Source: Roseofilum capinflatum BLCC-M114
GTDB lineage: Bacteria > Cyanobacteriota > Cyanobacteriia > Cyanobacteriales > Desertifilaceae
Length of the DNA stretch: 64,000 nt
Assembly: GCF_030068505.1 (NCBI RefSeq)
Contig: NZ_JAQOSO010000082.1
Location: 62,001 to 126,000 of the forward strand
Direction: 5' to 3'
The number at the start of each line of letters is the position of its first letter. The first letter of the stretch is position 1. The notes beneath the pieces were generated by a model, which saw only the letters and a list, made by a program, of their open reading frames with translations, was not told where the DNA came from and ran no database searches. The position numbers and the translations under genes are program-made. Positions 1 to 8,154 of the stretch are shown piece by piece.

Positions 1-763
1 GGGGTACGCCTAGGTAACTGACGGCGTTCATGGGTGGGAGGAGGGAGTCTTCTGGAAAGAGGGCTTGGAGATTATCGCCATACCAACAGGGTTTACCCTG
101 CTCGATTACGACTTGGCAGGGAGTGGCAGCGAGGGGATACTCGATGTTATTTTGCAGTTGCCCGTCCATCCACAGGGCTAAGGTTTGCAAATTTTGCTCG
201 ATTTTTTGGCCAATCCCCACATAATGGACATTGAGGGCAGTGGCTAAATGCTCAACTAAGGCGGGGAAAAATTGCTCCCCGGTAGCGGCGGCGGTTCCGG
301 TGACAATACTGCTTAAAATGTCTTCGGTGCGCTGGCGCTCTTGAATTTCTTGTTGCAATTCTCGATTGACGGCTTCGAGTTCTTCTGGGGTTTTCAGGGA
401 CAGGAACTGGGGCAGCAGAACCACCATGTGAGCGGCTGTCCAACAGGAGACTAGGGCGGTAATTGCGTCTTCGATACCAGAGAGCCAATAGGCGGGATGC
501 CAGAGCGTCCAAATTTCAAGTAAATGGCCGATGCCGCAGCAAACGATAAAGGCTCCAAACAGGTAAAATACGCCCATGAAGGGCATACGGCGTTGGCGGA
601 CGAAGTAAATGAGGAGGGCGGGAATGGAAAAATAGGCGATCGCAATCAACCCATCGCTCACTACATGCAGCCAAATTAACGGAGTTTGCCACAAATAACA
701 CGAGCCATGGGGCATGTATTGGCTCGGAGAGAAAACATTTTGTAAAAAATTCCAGATAGACAT
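1..763 (-). CDS. Ethylene-receptor-like sensor protein, N-terminal part (runs off left edge)
   Basis: I translated this frame by hand; it is open from the ATG at 763 to the window edge (254 codons). The N-terminus has three hydrophobic segments and matches the ETR1-type ethylene-binding domain: MPHGSCYLW, then FGAFIVCCGIGHLLEIW, which holds the Cys-x3-His pair that coordinates Cu(I) in plant and cyanobacterial ethylene receptors. A coiled linker (ELEAVNRELQQEIQERQ) leads into what looks like a GAF domain. In cyanobacteria such proteins usually end in a histidine kinase, which would lie outside the window. It is a membrane sensor, divergent from the monooxygenase at 857. Ligand and output cannot be read from the visible part. 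Confidence 0.88.
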   Translation of the reverse strand, partial: MSIWNFLQNVFSPSQYMPHGSCYLWQTPLIWLHVVSDGLIAIAYFSIPALLIYFVRQRRMPFMGVFYLFGAFIVCCGIGHLLEIWTLWHPAYWLSGIEDAITALVSCWTAAHMVVLLPQFLSLKTPEELEAVNRELQQEIQERQRTEDILSSIVTGTAAATGEQFFPALVEHLATALNVHYVGIGQKIEQNLQTLALWMDGQLQNNIEYPLAATPCQVVIEQGKPCWYGDNLQALFPEDSLLPPMNAVSYLGVP

Positions 764-823
764 TATTATTGGGAGCGAAGAAACAGAGAAACCGCCTAAT
801 TGATGTATTTTATCCAAAAACCG

Positions 824-845
824 TCTATTCTTACTAGAGAATAGA
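824..845. promoter_or_regulatory. Perfect 8-bp inverted repeat in the sensor/FMO divergent region
   Basis: TCTATTCT and AGAATAGA are separated by six bases, ending 11 bases before the monooxygenase ATG. The position suits an operator or a 5' leader hairpin. No regulator is identified. Confidence 0.35.
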
Positions 846-856
846 GCCTAATTGCT

Positions 857-2170
857 ATGTCCCACACCTGTGAGAAATACTTAATCCTTGGGGCCGGTTT
901 TATTGGTCTGGGGATCGCCCAAGCCCTGAAATCTGCCCAAATTCCCTACGATCAAGTCGATGCCAGCGATGATATTGGCGGCAATTGGTATCACGGCGTT
1001 TATGAAACTGCCCATATTATTTCTTCTCGAAAAGTCACCCAATTTCCCCAGTTTCCCATGCCCGATGACTATCCCGACTTCCCCAGTGCCGCCCAAATGT
1101 TAGCCTATCTGCGTAATTTTGCCGAGCATTTTCAATTACGAAAAAATATCGAACTCAACCGCACCGTCACCGCCGTTCATCCCACTAAAAATAATCTCTG
1201 GCGCGTCATTTTTGCCAACGGAGAAGAGCGAATTTACAAAGGAATATTACTCTGCAATGGTCATCACTGGTGCAAGCGCTTTCCAGAATTTCAGGGAAAA
1301 TTCAACGGAGATATTATCCATTCTAAAGATTATAAACATCCCGACCAACTGCGCGGTAAACGAGTCCTTGTCATTGGCGGGGGGAACTCCGGTTGTGATA
1401 TTGCCGCCGAAGCCGCACGAGTGGCCGAAAAGTCCTTTTTGAGCTTGCGCGAGTCCGTTTGGTTTATCCCCAAAACCTTTGCCGGAATTCCGGTTGTTAA
1501 TCTCGTTCAATGGTGGATGCCGGAATGGTTACAGCGAGCCATGGCTCACACCATTATTAACTTTACCTTTGGCCCCCATAAACGCTATGGCTTACCGAAA
1601 CCCAACCATCGCCTATTTACCAAACATCCTACCATTAATAATGAAGTTCCCTATTATATTAAACAAGGGAAAATAACACCCAAGCCCGGTATTGATCGCT
1701 TACAGAATTCTACCGTAGAGTTTGTCGATGGTAGTTCTGCTGATGTAGATTTGATCGTCTGTGCAACCGGCTATCATCTTGCCTATCCCTTTTTATCCGA
1801 TGAACTGCAACGGATTAAAGGGGCAACTGTTCAATGTTATGCGGGCACTGTTTTAGACGATTATAAAGGCATTTACTATATTGGCTGGGGGCAAGCGCGA
1901 GGCGGTGTTGGTTCAATTATTGGCGCTTACGGCCAATTTTTAGTCAACTGTTTGCGCCTACAAGAAGAAATTAAAATCCCCATCGGCTTAGTGTTCAAAA
2001 AGCTGGGGCAAGACTTACCCACAACCCATTTATCCGATCCTCAAGCTGTGTTTAGACAGTTAACTTTAGCCAAAACTGCTTTTCCCTTAATTCGCAAGTT
2101 TGCCTATTATTTAGATGCCCAGTATCCTGAATTTGAGAATAAAATTTTACTCGGAAAAGTGGTTGTTTAG
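857..2170 (+). CDS. Flavin-containing monooxygenase (FMO / Baeyer-Villiger type)
   Basis: 437 residues, cytosolic. Residues 12-17 (GAGFIG) form the FAD-binding GxGxxG. LCNGHHWCKRFPEFQG followed by HSKDYKHP is close to the FMO fingerprint. VIGGGNSG (172-179) is the NADPH Rossmann turn, and CATGYH is the conserved ATG motif of the family. These enzymes use NADPH and O2 to oxygenate N or S atoms or to insert oxygen beside ketones; the substrate here is unknown. It stands alone, divergent from the sensor gene. Length and motifs look complete. Confidence 0.88.
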   Translation: MSHTCEKYLILGAGFIGLGIAQALKSAQIPYDQVDASDDIGGNWYHGVYETAHIISSRKVTQFPQFPMPDDYPDFPSAAQMLAYLRNFAEHFQLRKNIELNRTVTAVHPTKNNLWRVIFANGEERIYKGILLCNGHHWCKRFPEFQGKFNGDIIHSKDYKHPDQLRGKRVLVIGGGNSGCDIAAEAARVAEKSFLSLRESVWFIPKTFAGIPVVNLVQWWMPEWLQRAMAHTIINFTFGPHKRYGLPKPNHRLFTKHPTINNEVPYYIKQGKITPKPGIDRLQNSTVEFVDGSSADVDLIVCATGYHLAYPFLSDELQRIKGATVQCYAGTVLDDYKGIYYIGWGQARGGVGSIIGAYGQFLVNCLRLQEEIKIPIGLVFKKLGQDLPTTHLSDPQAVFRQLTLAKTAFPLIRKFAYYLDAQYPEFENKILLGKVVV

Positions 2171-2257
2171 GAGAATAACGAACTGATGATGATTGCTCTG
2201 CGGATTAAGTATTGTGATGCTTCTGGCGATTGCCGCGACAATTACAAACTTGAAGCA

Positions 2258-2806
2258 CTACAATGGTGCGATCGCAACTCCAGTTAAGTTGCTCCGATAG
2301 CTCACCATTTCTTGACTTGCCCCAAAATGCTCTCCAATTTCAGCTACATTCATCTTTTTCTGGGTTGCCCACAGCAAGCCACGACGGGGAATTTGCAAAC
2401 AACTGCCTAAATACGTGGCTTCTTCTTCAAATTTTTGTTCTCGTTGGGGCAAACCCGTTTCAGGATTGAAACAAACCATCGGATGTTTGAGTAGAATATG
2501 AGCGCATTCGTGCATCAAATCGGATTCTTGTCTAGGAGGTGAATGTTGAGAATTGTGAACAATACATAATGGATCGATGCAGATAATAGCAGCCGACCAT
2601 TGACCTTGAGATAGCAGATGTCTAACCTGTTCGGGATCGGCATTGGGAACGGTTTCTGGAGTCCATAACGTTGCGCCTAATTTGGCGGCTAAATTTCGTG
2701 CAGGAAGTGGCTCGAAGGCCCGCAAATCCAATAAACTACGCTGTTCGGTGGCGATCGCCTCACATCGTTGCCGAAATTCAGGCGATAAACTTTCTAAGCT
2801 CGACAT
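2258..2806 (-). CDS. ImmA/IrrE-family zinc metallopeptidase
   Basis: 182 residues. HECAH at 99-103 is the HExxH zinc motif, and the downstream EEEATYLGSCLQIP (from about 127) supplies the third, acidic ligand, as in ImmA of ICEBs1 and IrrE of Deinococcus. These proteases cleave a partner XRE repressor when activated. The partner is the gene just upstream on the same strand (3 bases between them), so the two are co-transcribed. The pair diverges from the pPIWI-RE operon. A toxin-antitoxin role is an alternative, since many XRE/ImmA pairs are annotated that way. Confidence 0.88.
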   Translation of the reverse strand: MSSLESLSPEFRQRCEAIATEQRSLLDLRAFEPLPARNLAAKLGATLWTPETVPNADPEQVRHLLSQGQWSAAIICIDPLCIVHNSQHSPPRQESDLMHECAHILLKHPMVCFNPETGLPQREQKFEEEATYLGSCLQIPRRGLLWATQKKMNVAEIGEHFGASQEMVSYRSNLTGVAIAPL

Positions 2807-2809
2807 GCT

Positions 2810-3187
2810 TTATTCAGGCTCCTGTTCTGATTGATTACTCTGTGCCAGATCTCGATAAGCTGCTTTAACCAAAGCTGCTAAAGCATTGGCTGTTGCTGGA
2901 TCGAGGTTTTTATCGGCTCGAAGTTGGATGGCGATCGCCTCGGATGCATCCATATCCGTAGAGACTTGTGGTTCTTCACTATTCTCGATCAGTTCGGCTG
3001 GCGGCACTTGCAGCCAATCGCACAATAACAAAAAGGTCTCCATATCAGGCATTTTGCCGTTCTCGACGCGAGAGAGAGTCGAAGGACTCACCTTCCCAAT
3101 TTGGCGAGCCGTTTCTCGCAGTCCTTTATTACCGCGCTTAGTCCGCACGAGCGTTGCTAACCGACTCATGTTCAGAGAGCTACCCAT
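2810..3187 (-). CDS. XRE-family helix-turn-helix transcriptional regulator
   Basis: 125 residues. Residues about 7-65 form a Cro/CI-type HTH (LRETARQIGKVSPSTLSRVE, then NGKMPDMETFLLLCDWL). The C-terminal half is acidic and helical. Either the ATG at 3187 or the Met at codon 7 (MSRLATL) could be the start. By family precedent it represses its own promoter and is cleaved or inactivated by the co-transcribed ImmA-like protease. It faces the pPIWI-RE operon across about 190 bases, so it may also control that operon; this is inference. Confidence 0.85.
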   Translation of the reverse strand: MGSSLNMSRLATLVRTKRGNKGLRETARQIGKVSPSTLSRVENGKMPDMETFLLLCDWLQVPPAELIENSEEPQVSTDMDASEAIAIQLRADKNLDPATANALAALVKAAYRDLAQSNQSEQEPE

Positions 3188-3244
3188 AACCGTTTCCTCT
3201 TCCTTGACAGATTGACTGCGCCAGTGTTGCTCATAAGAAAAAAG

Positions 3245-3289
3245 TGTCTCTTGCTTGACACGATCAGAGAAAGTGCGCTACTGTATGAT
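3245..3289 (+). promoter_or_regulatory. Candidate sigma70-type promoter and operator for the pPIWI-RE operon
   Basis: TTGACA at 3255-3260 is a perfect -35. TACTGT at 3279-3284 is a fair -10 with 18-base spacing. The -35 overlaps a short palindrome, TGTCTCTTGCTTGACA (3245-3260), and a second CTTGACA lies at 3203-3209 towards the XRE gene. An XRE protein bound here could control both directions. Sequence inspection only. Confidence 0.45.
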
Positions 3290-3376
3290 TAATAAACCAA
3301 TTGTATCTCATGTCGAACACAACAGAACGGTTCGCGCGATATTGACTCCCGTAATTTACCAGTTAGAGGGGGAACT

Positions 3377-4546
3377 ATGCCGAAATTTGAAACCTTTAGT
3401 TATCTGGTCATCGGTTTGCATGAATTTTGCCAAGAAGAGCAAAAACATGGTAGAGAGAAGTCCAAATATCCTTATCCAGATATATTTCATCTTGCCTGCA
3501 ATGAATTAGCTCTAAAGATGCCCTACGGAACCTATCCACGCACTCAAACAGGTCTTTTCAAACTATTCGAGCAACCGGTTGAAAATTGGTGGCCGAATGG
3601 GTTGGAGATCCCTGAAGAGTTCGATCGCAGCTCAGGCTTATTGTATGATGGAAAACCAAGCGAAGAAACCTTTGATTATCTTGATGCACTGTTTGAGGGA
3701 GAGTTGGATGTAGATAAAATTCCGAATGCGGTAAATATCCAAATTATTGTCGAAAATAAACAGTTTCGGGATTTATTTCTGCGATTAAACGAAGAATATC
3801 TCAGTGGAGACAGCGATCGCGCCCAAGACGAATACATTAAATTGCGTTCTTTCCTCATCGATCGCCCTTACACCACAACCAGTAAATTACGGGAAGAATT
3901 TACAAGAACCCACTATATTACTAACAAAGAAGTAGGGGATCTGTACGAGGATTGCGATCGAGGACGCACGTACTGGAATTGCGATCGCTGTGGGCCTTTA
4001 GTTGAGAAACATGGACGATTACAAGGGATTAAACCCGAAGCCTGCCGAGATCATCGTCAGGAACTCGATTACGTTCGAGAAGTCCCTTGGGAACAGGAAT
4101 TGCGTCGTCTCAAGTCTGGAATTCACAGCCGGGTTTGTTTACCCGGAATACCGGAAATGGATCTTTGGCGATCGCTGGAAAAATTGCAAGAAAGATATCC
4201 AGAACAACTTGTTGATACTCGTTTGTGGCCGGGACTCGATAGCTACGATATGCAACTTCGTTTTAGCGATAATTCGGTTTGGGCTGTGGATGTCAAAGAC
4301 TATCGCAATCCTCATCGATTGGGTCAAAAACTGAAAAACATTCCGGGAATTACTGAAGATTTACGTTATACAGAAGCATTCTATGTTTTTCCCAATCGTC
4401 GCTTCAAATGGCGAGAAAATTATATCCAAATTGTTCGCAGTAGCGCCACAAATTTATCTCAAGCAACCCATCTTCTGAGTATTCCCAGCTTTGAGGAACG
4501 TATCGAGCAAAAAATTCAATCTTTAGCCCAGGAGAAAAAGAAATGA
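3377..4546 (+). CDS. pPIWI-RE-associated PD-(D/E)XK nuclease with Cys4 cluster
   Basis: 389 residues, first gene of a three-gene operon (AGAGGGGGA ribosome site before the ATG). Cys193, Cys202, Cys205 and Cys223 form a probable zinc ribbon. The C-terminal third has the restriction-endonuclease fold signature: GLDSYD (Asp288/Asp291) followed by VWAVDVKDY, where Asp305-x-Lys307 completes PD-(D/E)XK. Three-gene pPIWI-RE islands described by Burroughs, Iyer and Aravind carry just such a nuclease with a DinG-type helicase and the pPIWI-RE protein. Its stop overlaps the next start (ATGA), implying coupled translation. Predicted role is cleavage of invading DNA; specificity unknown. Confidence 0.82.
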   Translation: MPKFETFSYLVIGLHEFCQEEQKHGREKSKYPYPDIFHLACNELALKMPYGTYPRTQTGLFKLFEQPVENWWPNGLEIPEEFDRSSGLLYDGKPSEETFDYLDALFEGELDVDKIPNAVNIQIIVENKQFRDLFLRLNEEYLSGDSDRAQDEYIKLRSFLIDRPYTTTSKLREEFTRTHYITNKEVGDLYEDCDRGRTYWNCDRCGPLVEKHGRLQGIKPEACRDHRQELDYVREVPWEQELRRLKSGIHSRVCLPGIPEMDLWRSLEKLQERYPEQLVDTRLWPGLDSYDMQLRFSDNSVWAVDVKDYRNPHRLGQKLKNIPGITEDLRYTEAFYVFPNRRFKWRENYIQIVRSSATNLSQATHLLSIPSFEERIEQKIQSLAQEKKK

Positions 4547-7500
4547 GACATAGTAGTTTATTCGCTCCACCTCAATCCTATCAAGAGCGTCTGTCAGCAC
4601 TCAGAGAAAGATTGAACCAGAATGCAGCCATATTACTTAACGTCGAACTCGGTTTTGCCTTGATGGAATACCTAAAACTTGATGGCGAACCCGTGACGGC
4701 AGTTTGGGTAATTTTAAGCGGGATGCCTTTGCGCTATCCTACCTTACAAAACTTGACTCCAGAGCAACGAAGAGCGATCGCCAATGCTCGTCAAATTATT
4801 CCCTTATCCAGTCGTTCGGCTTGGGAAAATGCCTTGCGAGTTTACTTTCGAGACATTCCCGAACACGAGCGAAATTATACTGTAGAAAACCCAGGGAATT
4901 TCGATGAAATCATTATCGATGCTTGCAAACGAATTCGACATAAAAATCATCAGCATTTATACAGAACCTGGTTGGGTGAAACATTGTGTTTTCGAGAGAT
5001 CCAGCAAATAAACATAGAACCAGGTGAAGAACCCGATCAATCCTATCAGTTTGATGCTCGTACTTTCGATGAAATTGTTAATGTACAAGTAAAATTTGAG
5101 AACGAACATTTAGAGATCCGATCGCAGTTTCGCGGTGACTGGTTCGATCGCGCTCAGAATCGTACTCCTTTCTCTCTGAATCTTATCGAATTGGAGAAAA
5201 TTGCCCAATTTCTTGACGATCACGAAGATCGTCTAGCCACTCAGTATAATTGGCAAAACGAGCAGAAAGGAAACTGGCTCAAGCGTTATCGAAAAATTCA
5301 CTTTCACCCAGTCGTAGGCGATCAATTGAGTGCCGATGATGCACCCAACTTAGAACTTGATGGTTTCACCCATATTGCTGGGATGGTTGCTTCGGGAAAA
5401 TCGACCTTATCCCTTCTGCTTGCGGCTTATCTCATCAGACAAGAGAGCGATCGCCGTATGACTTTGGTCGTAGGTGACGTACAATCTGCGCTCAAATTAG
5501 CCAATTTGATTAACTGGTGGTTTCGCAGCGATCCAGAATCGGATAATCCCGTTGCTGTGCCGTTATTGGGTCACAGTCGGCGCGATCGCCACCTGCGAGA
5601 ATTTCACGGCTCTCGCGATTATTTAGAACATCAAGAACGCGGACAAACTCACTGGGGAGAACGTTGGTTGCGCGTTGAATGTCCATTGCAAGCTTTAATT
5701 CCAGATAAGGATCTGGCTCAAAAATTGAGTAATAAACCTATTATTCCTGGAGAAGAACCCTGTCACTCTCTCAAACAAGTTCCATCCCAATCCCAACGAA
5801 ATGCTCGCAGTTATTCTTATCTCTGTCCTTTGTTTCATATTTGTCCTTCTCATCAACTCTATCGAGATTTACCCACAGCACAAATCTGGATTACCACTCC
5901 CGGTGCAATGGCAATGGGAAGAATGCCGCGTCAGCTTGAATCTCGACCCATTAGAGTTGGTGAATTGGTTTACGAACAATCCGATATCGTGATTTTCGAT
6001 GAAGCCGATACAATTGTGAAGTGGTTTGATGATGTTTATGCCGAAGAGGTATTACTAACCAATGGAAAAGATGGGGTTTTTGATACCGTTGGCTTGGCTA
6101 CAGAACGCCACATGATACAGGATCGAACTCCCAATCAACAAATAACGCAACGATGGGTGGGAGCGCAACGAGCAGCGCAACAAGCTATCACCGTAACGTT
6201 AACGTTATTGTCAGAAAATGAAATTCTGCGACAATGGGTCAAGAAGAGTTATTTTACACCCAATGCCTTGTTTTACAAGCTATCTCGTCGCCTTTCTGGG
6301 TTAGAAGAGTTCGATCCTGACGATACTCCTGAAGAGTCTTGTAAAGAAAATGAGCAATTAACCGCAGAAACCGTATCCATTTTCGATCGCCTCTTTATTA
6401 ATGAAACAGATCCTTTACGACCACAAAGGCTTCGGCAATCTGACAATCGAGTTGAATATTCAGCGTTTCGACTGGCTTCACTCCTACAAGAAATCAATAG
6501 TGCGGGTGAGAGTGCTTTTGATGACGATATTTTGGCTAATTGTCAAGCATGGATTCTGGAATTTTTCCCTGATATCGAACAAAAATTAGCACGTTTGCAA
6601 AATGCGATCGATGCACGTAACGCTCAACAACCCAAAAAGAGAGGACGCAAACGCAAAAATAATGAGGATGGCGATCGCGCGGACACCCTAGAAACTTTAG
6701 CACGTCGGTTGCAATTTGCCCTAACTGCGGCGTTGTTGGATCGGCATACTCATATTGTTTTTTATGAATGGTACAGTCGTCCAAACTCCATCGAAGGAGA
6801 ACAACCTCACCGGAGGATGCCAAGTGCAATGTTGAATATTCTTCCCTTACCTCCTACAGGAAGGCAATTTGGGACATACTATTCACGAGGAAATGAGGAC
6901 GATAACAACAACTTATCGATATTTTCCTACACCAATATCGGTCGCTGTTATGTGTTAAATTCCCATCGCTTGCTAACCGATCTTGACGGTCTGCGCGGCC
7001 CTAATGTTTTAGCACTTTCTGGAACGTCCTATTTGCCAGATTCAACAAAGTTTCACGTTGGCGATCCTCAAGGAGTATTGATGCCAGAGGAAACAGCACG
7101 CAATGCGATCGCAGAAAGTCGTTTTGCATTTATCCCTCAGTACGATCTTGATGGTAAACCGATCCGTATTTCTGGAGTGGCAGAACATAAAAAAATGAGT
7201 GCGTTTAAGGAACTTGCTACAAAACTGGTTGGCAATCGAGGAACGGGATTATTGAGTCGAGAGATTGAGGAATTAAAAGACCTTGGAGAAAACGATGAAA
7301 AATGGAGGGATCGCGATCGCTTGCTTATTTTAGTCAACTCCTACGATCAGTCAAAATGGGTCGCCGATCAAATTCGCCAAAAATGGTCAAGTCAGAGCAG
7401 TAAAATTTTTCATCTGCGACGCGGTGGTGTTACCGATGATAGCGAACTGGGTTCTTATTTTAAGGAAAGGGATGAGGCGGATGGGTTAGCGCGAGCCAAT

Positions 7501-8124
7501 ATCGAAACCTTTGCTCAAACTGAAGGAAAAATTCTCGTTGCTCCCATGCACGCCATAGGACGGGGGTTTAATATTCTCAACGATCGAGGAAAAGCGGCTT
7601 TTGGTGCAGTGTATTTTCTCACTCGTCCTTATCCCCATCCTCATGATACGCAGGCGATCGCCCAAGAAGTCAACCGCCGTGCGTTAGACTGGGCAAACGA
7701 TCCCGATTTTATCGCCTGGCTGCAAGGTGACGGGATATTGCAAAGGGCGCGAGAAGTGCGAAAACTCGCTGCTGAGTATTGGCGATCGGTCGAGCAAAGG
7801 TCTTACTATAGTACATTGCGCGATGATGAAAAATTACGCGCTCGTCCTCGCCGAGATTTAGCCGCAACAACAGCCGGATACATCATTCAAGCCGTCGGAC
7901 GATTACTTAGAGGAGGTGTACCTTTTCATGCTTATTTTGTGGATTCTGCATGGGCCCCTGAGAACGCCAATCCAGATTCCGAAAAACCAGACACGGAGAA
8001 AACCAGTTTGCTCGTTGCCATGATTCTTTGTTTAGACGACTATGCTTGCGACGAAAATACAGTCGGTTCTGCACTGTATAAACCATTAATTGATGCATTG
8101 GAAAATATGGAGTTAAATTGGTAA
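4543..8124 (+). CDS. DinG/XPD-type Fe-S superfamily 2 helicase of the pPIWI-RE island
   Basis: 1193 residues. Walker A is GMVASGKST (280-288) and the Walker B box is DEAD (486-489). Between them lie four cysteines, Cys380, Cys407, Cys428 and Cys434, placed like the 4Fe-4S cluster of XPD/DinG helicases. QAVGRLLRGG (from residue 1116) is motif VI with its arginine fingers. A basic stretch near residue 700 (KKRGRKRK) may bind nucleic acid. The N-terminal 270 residues are not recognised and may be the island-specific domain. It overlaps the nuclease gene by 4 bases. Presumed to unwind DNA or an R-loop for the nuclease and pPIWI partners. Confidence 0.85.
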   Translation: MRHSSLFAPPQSYQERLSALRERLNQNAAILLNVELGFALMEYLKLDGEPVTAVWVILSGMPLRYPTLQNLTPEQRRAIANARQIIPLSSRSAWENALRVYFRDIPEHERNYTVENPGNFDEIIIDACKRIRHKNHQHLYRTWLGETLCFREIQQINIEPGEEPDQSYQFDARTFDEIVNVQVKFENEHLEIRSQFRGDWFDRAQNRTPFSLNLIELEKIAQFLDDHEDRLATQYNWQNEQKGNWLKRYRKIHFHPVVGDQLSADDAPNLELDGFTHIAGMVASGKSTLSLLLAAYLIRQESDRRMTLVVGDVQSALKLANLINWWFRSDPESDNPVAVPLLGHSRRDRHLREFHGSRDYLEHQERGQTHWGERWLRVECPLQALIPDKDLAQKLSNKPIIPGEEPCHSLKQVPSQSQRNARSYSYLCPLFHICPSHQLYRDLPTAQIWITTPGAMAMGRMPRQLESRPIRVGELVYEQSDIVIFDEADTIVKWFDDVYAEEVLLTNGKDGVFDTVGLATERHMIQDRTPNQQITQRWVGAQRAAQQAITVTLTLLSENEILRQWVKKSYFTPNALFYKLSRRLSGLEEFDPDDTPEESCKENEQLTAETVSIFDRLFINETDPLRPQRLRQSDNRVEYSAFRLASLLQEINSAGESAFDDDILANCQAWILEFFPDIEQKLARLQNAIDARNAQQPKKRGRKRKNNEDGDRADTLETLARRLQFALTAALLDRHTHIVFYEWYSRPNSIEGEQPHRRMPSAMLNILPLPPTGRQFGTYYSRGNEDDNNNLSIFSYTNIGRCYVLNSHRLLTDLDGLRGPNVLALSGTSYLPDSTKFHVGDPQGVLMPEETARNAIAESRFAFIPQYDLDGKPIRISGVAEHKKMSAFKELATKLVGNRGTGLLSREIEELKDLGENDEKWRDRDRLLILVNSYDQSKWVADQIRQKWSSQSSKIFHLRRGGVTDDSELGSYFKERDEADGLARANIETFAQTEGKILVAPMHAIGRGFNILNDRGKAAFGAVYFLTRPYPHPHDTQAIAQEVNRRALDWANDPDFIAWLQGDGILQRAREVRKLAAEYWRSVEQRSYYSTLRDDEKLRARPRRDLAATTAGYIIQAVGRLLRGGVPFHAYFVDSAWAPENANPDSEKPDTEKTSLLVAMILCLDDYACDENTVGSALYKPLIDALENMELNW

Positions 8125-8154
8125 CTCATTTTTGAGATTTAGGAGACAGAAAAA

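Noticed and set aside
1119-1442. 107-codon plus-strand ORF within the monooxygenase gene
   Set aside because: Out-of-frame shadow of a strongly supported gene, with no domain text.
2186-2287. 33-codon plus-strand ORF between the monooxygenase and the ImmA gene
   Set aside because: It overlaps the end of the ImmA gene on the other strand, lacks a clear ribosome site and resembles no known small protein.
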